DNA of 64,000 bases, taken from NCBI RefSeq assembly GCF_001238295.1, contig NZ_LGXZ01000007.1, positions 62,001 through 126,000 of the forward strand. Reading direction: 5' to 3'. How positions within the stretch are numbered: the stretch's first letter is position 1; every line of letters starts with the position of its first letter. Below the pieces are notes generated by a model, which had not been told where the DNA came from, did no database searches, and saw only the letters and a list, made by a program, of their open reading frames with translations. This DNA is from Ruegeria sp. 6PALISEP08 (lineage in GTDB: Bacteria; Pseudomonadota; Alphaproteobacteria; Rhodobacterales; Rhodobacteraceae). The translations under genes and the position numbers were made by a program. Of the stretch, positions 62,926 to 64,000 are shown piece after piece.

Positions 62926-64000
62926 ATGGCTAACCCTCTCTATGATGGCTTGTTCGGCGTTCATGCCGATAAAGATACACCTTTTTTGCACCTGCTAGAC
63001 GGGACAACCATCACGCATCAGGGTTTCCTGAGCACCGCCGCGCAGATTGCGCATGTCGCCACCCAACTGGGCCTGAAACCCGGTGATCGTCTCGCCGCGC
63101 AGATCGAAAAGTCGCCCGAGGCGCTGGCGCTGTATGCTGCATGTGCGCAAGCTGGTCTGGTGTTCCTGCCACTCAACACCGCCTATACGGTGGATGAGCT
63201 GACCTATTTCATCGAAAACAGCGGTGCGTCCCTGATCGTTTGTGACAGCAAGAGCGAAGAAAAGCTCACCCCGGTGGGGACACAGTTGGGCGCTAAGGTG
63301 GAAACCCTGAATGCTGATGGAAGCGGCACATTGATGGATCAGGCTGCGACCATGCCTGCCAGCTTTGAAACCGTCGATCGCGATGGTGATGATCTGGCCG
63401 CCTTCCTCTATACCTCGGGCACAACGGGTCGCTCGAAGGGTGCGATGCTGACACAGAATAACCTGTTGTCGAATGCGCAAACACTGGTCAACGAATGGCG
63501 TTTCACATCCGTCGACGTGCTGCTGCACGCGCTGCCGATCTTTCACACTCACGGACTGTTTGTGGCGACCAACGTCACTTTGGCAGCGGGCGGCAGCATC
63601 GTATTCATGCCCAAATTCGACCTGGATAAAATCATCAGCCGGATGCCAAATGCTACCACAATGATGGGAGTGCCAACATTCTACACACGCCTGCTGGATG
63701 ATGAGCGGTTCACCAGAGAACTGGCTGCGGATATGCGGCTGTTTGTTTCGGGCTCGGCCCCACTGCTGGCGGAAACCCATGTGCAGTTCGAAGGCCGCAC
63801 CGGCCACCGCATCCTCGAGCGTTATGGCATGACAGAAACCAACATGAACACCTCAAACCCGTATGACGGCGAGCGCCGTGCCGGAACCGTCGGGTTTCCG
63901 CTTCCCGGTGTCGAGCTGAAGATCTGTGATTCTGATGGCAATACCCTGCCCCAAGGAGAAATCGGGGAAATCGAGGTGCGCGGTCCTAACGTATTCAAAG
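62926..64000 (+). CDS. matB: Malonyl-CoA synthetase (3' end outside window)
   Basis: Starts ATG 62926 and is open to the window end (358 codons of about 500). Acyl-CoA synthetase/AMP-binding family: P-loop LYTSGTTGRSKGAML near 157-171, LPIFHTHGLF near 197-206, and ERYGMTETNMN near 301-311. MatB ligates malonate to CoA with ATP, supplying MatA. A homologue class with methylmalonate activity also exists; the matA linkage favours malonate. Confidence 0.93.
   Translation, partial: MANPLYDGLFGVHADKDTPFLHLLDGTTITHQGFLSTAAQIAHVATQLGLKPGDRLAAQIEKSPEALALYAACAQAGLVFLPLNTAYTVDELTYFIENSGASLIVCDSKSEEKLTPVGTQLGAKVETLNADGSGTLMDQAATMPASFETVDRDGDDLAAFLYTSGTTGRSKGAMLTQNNLLSNAQTLVNEWRFTSVDVLLHALPIFHTHGLFVATNVTLAAGGSIVFMPKFDLDKIISRMPNATTMMGVPTFYTRLLDDERFTRELAADMRLFVSGSAPLLAETHVQFEGRTGHRILERYGMTETNMNTSNPYDGERRAGTVGFPLPGVELKICDSDGNTLPQGEIGEIEVRGPNVFK

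Overview
The window looks like chromosomal DNA of a marine alphaproteobacterium of the Roseobacter group (Rhodobacterales). It is GC-rich and tightly packed with short overlapping operons. The gene repertoire fits that group: paired DMGDH/GcvT flavoproteins, a paaABCDE cluster, a split MTHFR, CtlX plus ornithine cyclodeaminase, a TRAP/malonate operon, and DUF3726 next to an Ldh-type dehydrogenase. I assign the group from gene content and order, not from a marker gene. No rRNA, tRNA, CRISPR array, phage or replication origin is recognisable. The only mobile element is one broken IS3-type fragment.

Layout. 1-11 kb: methylated-amine and C1 genes. An MttB-like methyltransferase, a HemL-like aminotransferase and a DMGDH/GcvT flavoprotein (cut by the window start) form an overlapping operon divergent from a LysR gene. 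A second, complete DMGDH/GcvT gene follows, then a LysR gene divergent from an MmgE/PrpD gene. 11.5-18.2 kb: the phenylacetyl-CoA epoxidase operon (thiolase, paaA-E, an extra ferritin-like member) with paaX upstream and a strong dyad at the promoter. 18.3-19.9 kb: a two-gene methylenetetrahydrofolate reductase. 20.2-30.6 kb: aminotransferase and ornithine-cyclodeaminase-family genes, then an XRE-cupin regulator, a dipeptide/oligopeptide ABC transporter and an M24 aminopeptidase. 30.9-31.4 kb: IS3-type remnant.

31.5-40.5 kb: Hsp70-like protein, 2OG-Fe(II) oxygenase, a frameshifted proC homologue, an SDR lacking its active-site Lys, a DapA-family enzyme, an ECF42-type sigma factor with its YciI partner, a proline-racemase-superfamily enzyme with a Ser/Cys pair, and an Lrp regulator. 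40.6-42.6 kb: ocd and ctlX. 42.7-49.4 kb: a five-gene operon (ketoglutaric-semialdehyde-type ALDH, M19-like protein missing metal ligands, a 562-residue protein of unknown family, DUF3726, Ldh_2 dehydrogenase) divergent from a LysR gene. 49.6-56.2 kb: a CHASE2 adenylate cyclase and a FecR-type protein, divergent from a small exported protein with ExbB-ExbD-ExbD-TonB. 57.9-64 kb: MatR-type repressor, TRAP transporter, malonyl-CoA decarboxylase and malonyl-CoA synthetase (cut by the window end).

Taken together, this is a catabolic region for small nitrogenous compounds: methylated amines, proline and hydroxyproline-like imino acids, arginine and ornithine, and peptides. Added to it are aromatic (phenylacetate) and malonate use. 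The best candidates for undescribed biology are the 42.7-48.4 kb operon, the MttB-like operon without a visible corrinoid protein, and the receptor-less TonB system beside the FecR/CHASE2 cyclase pair.
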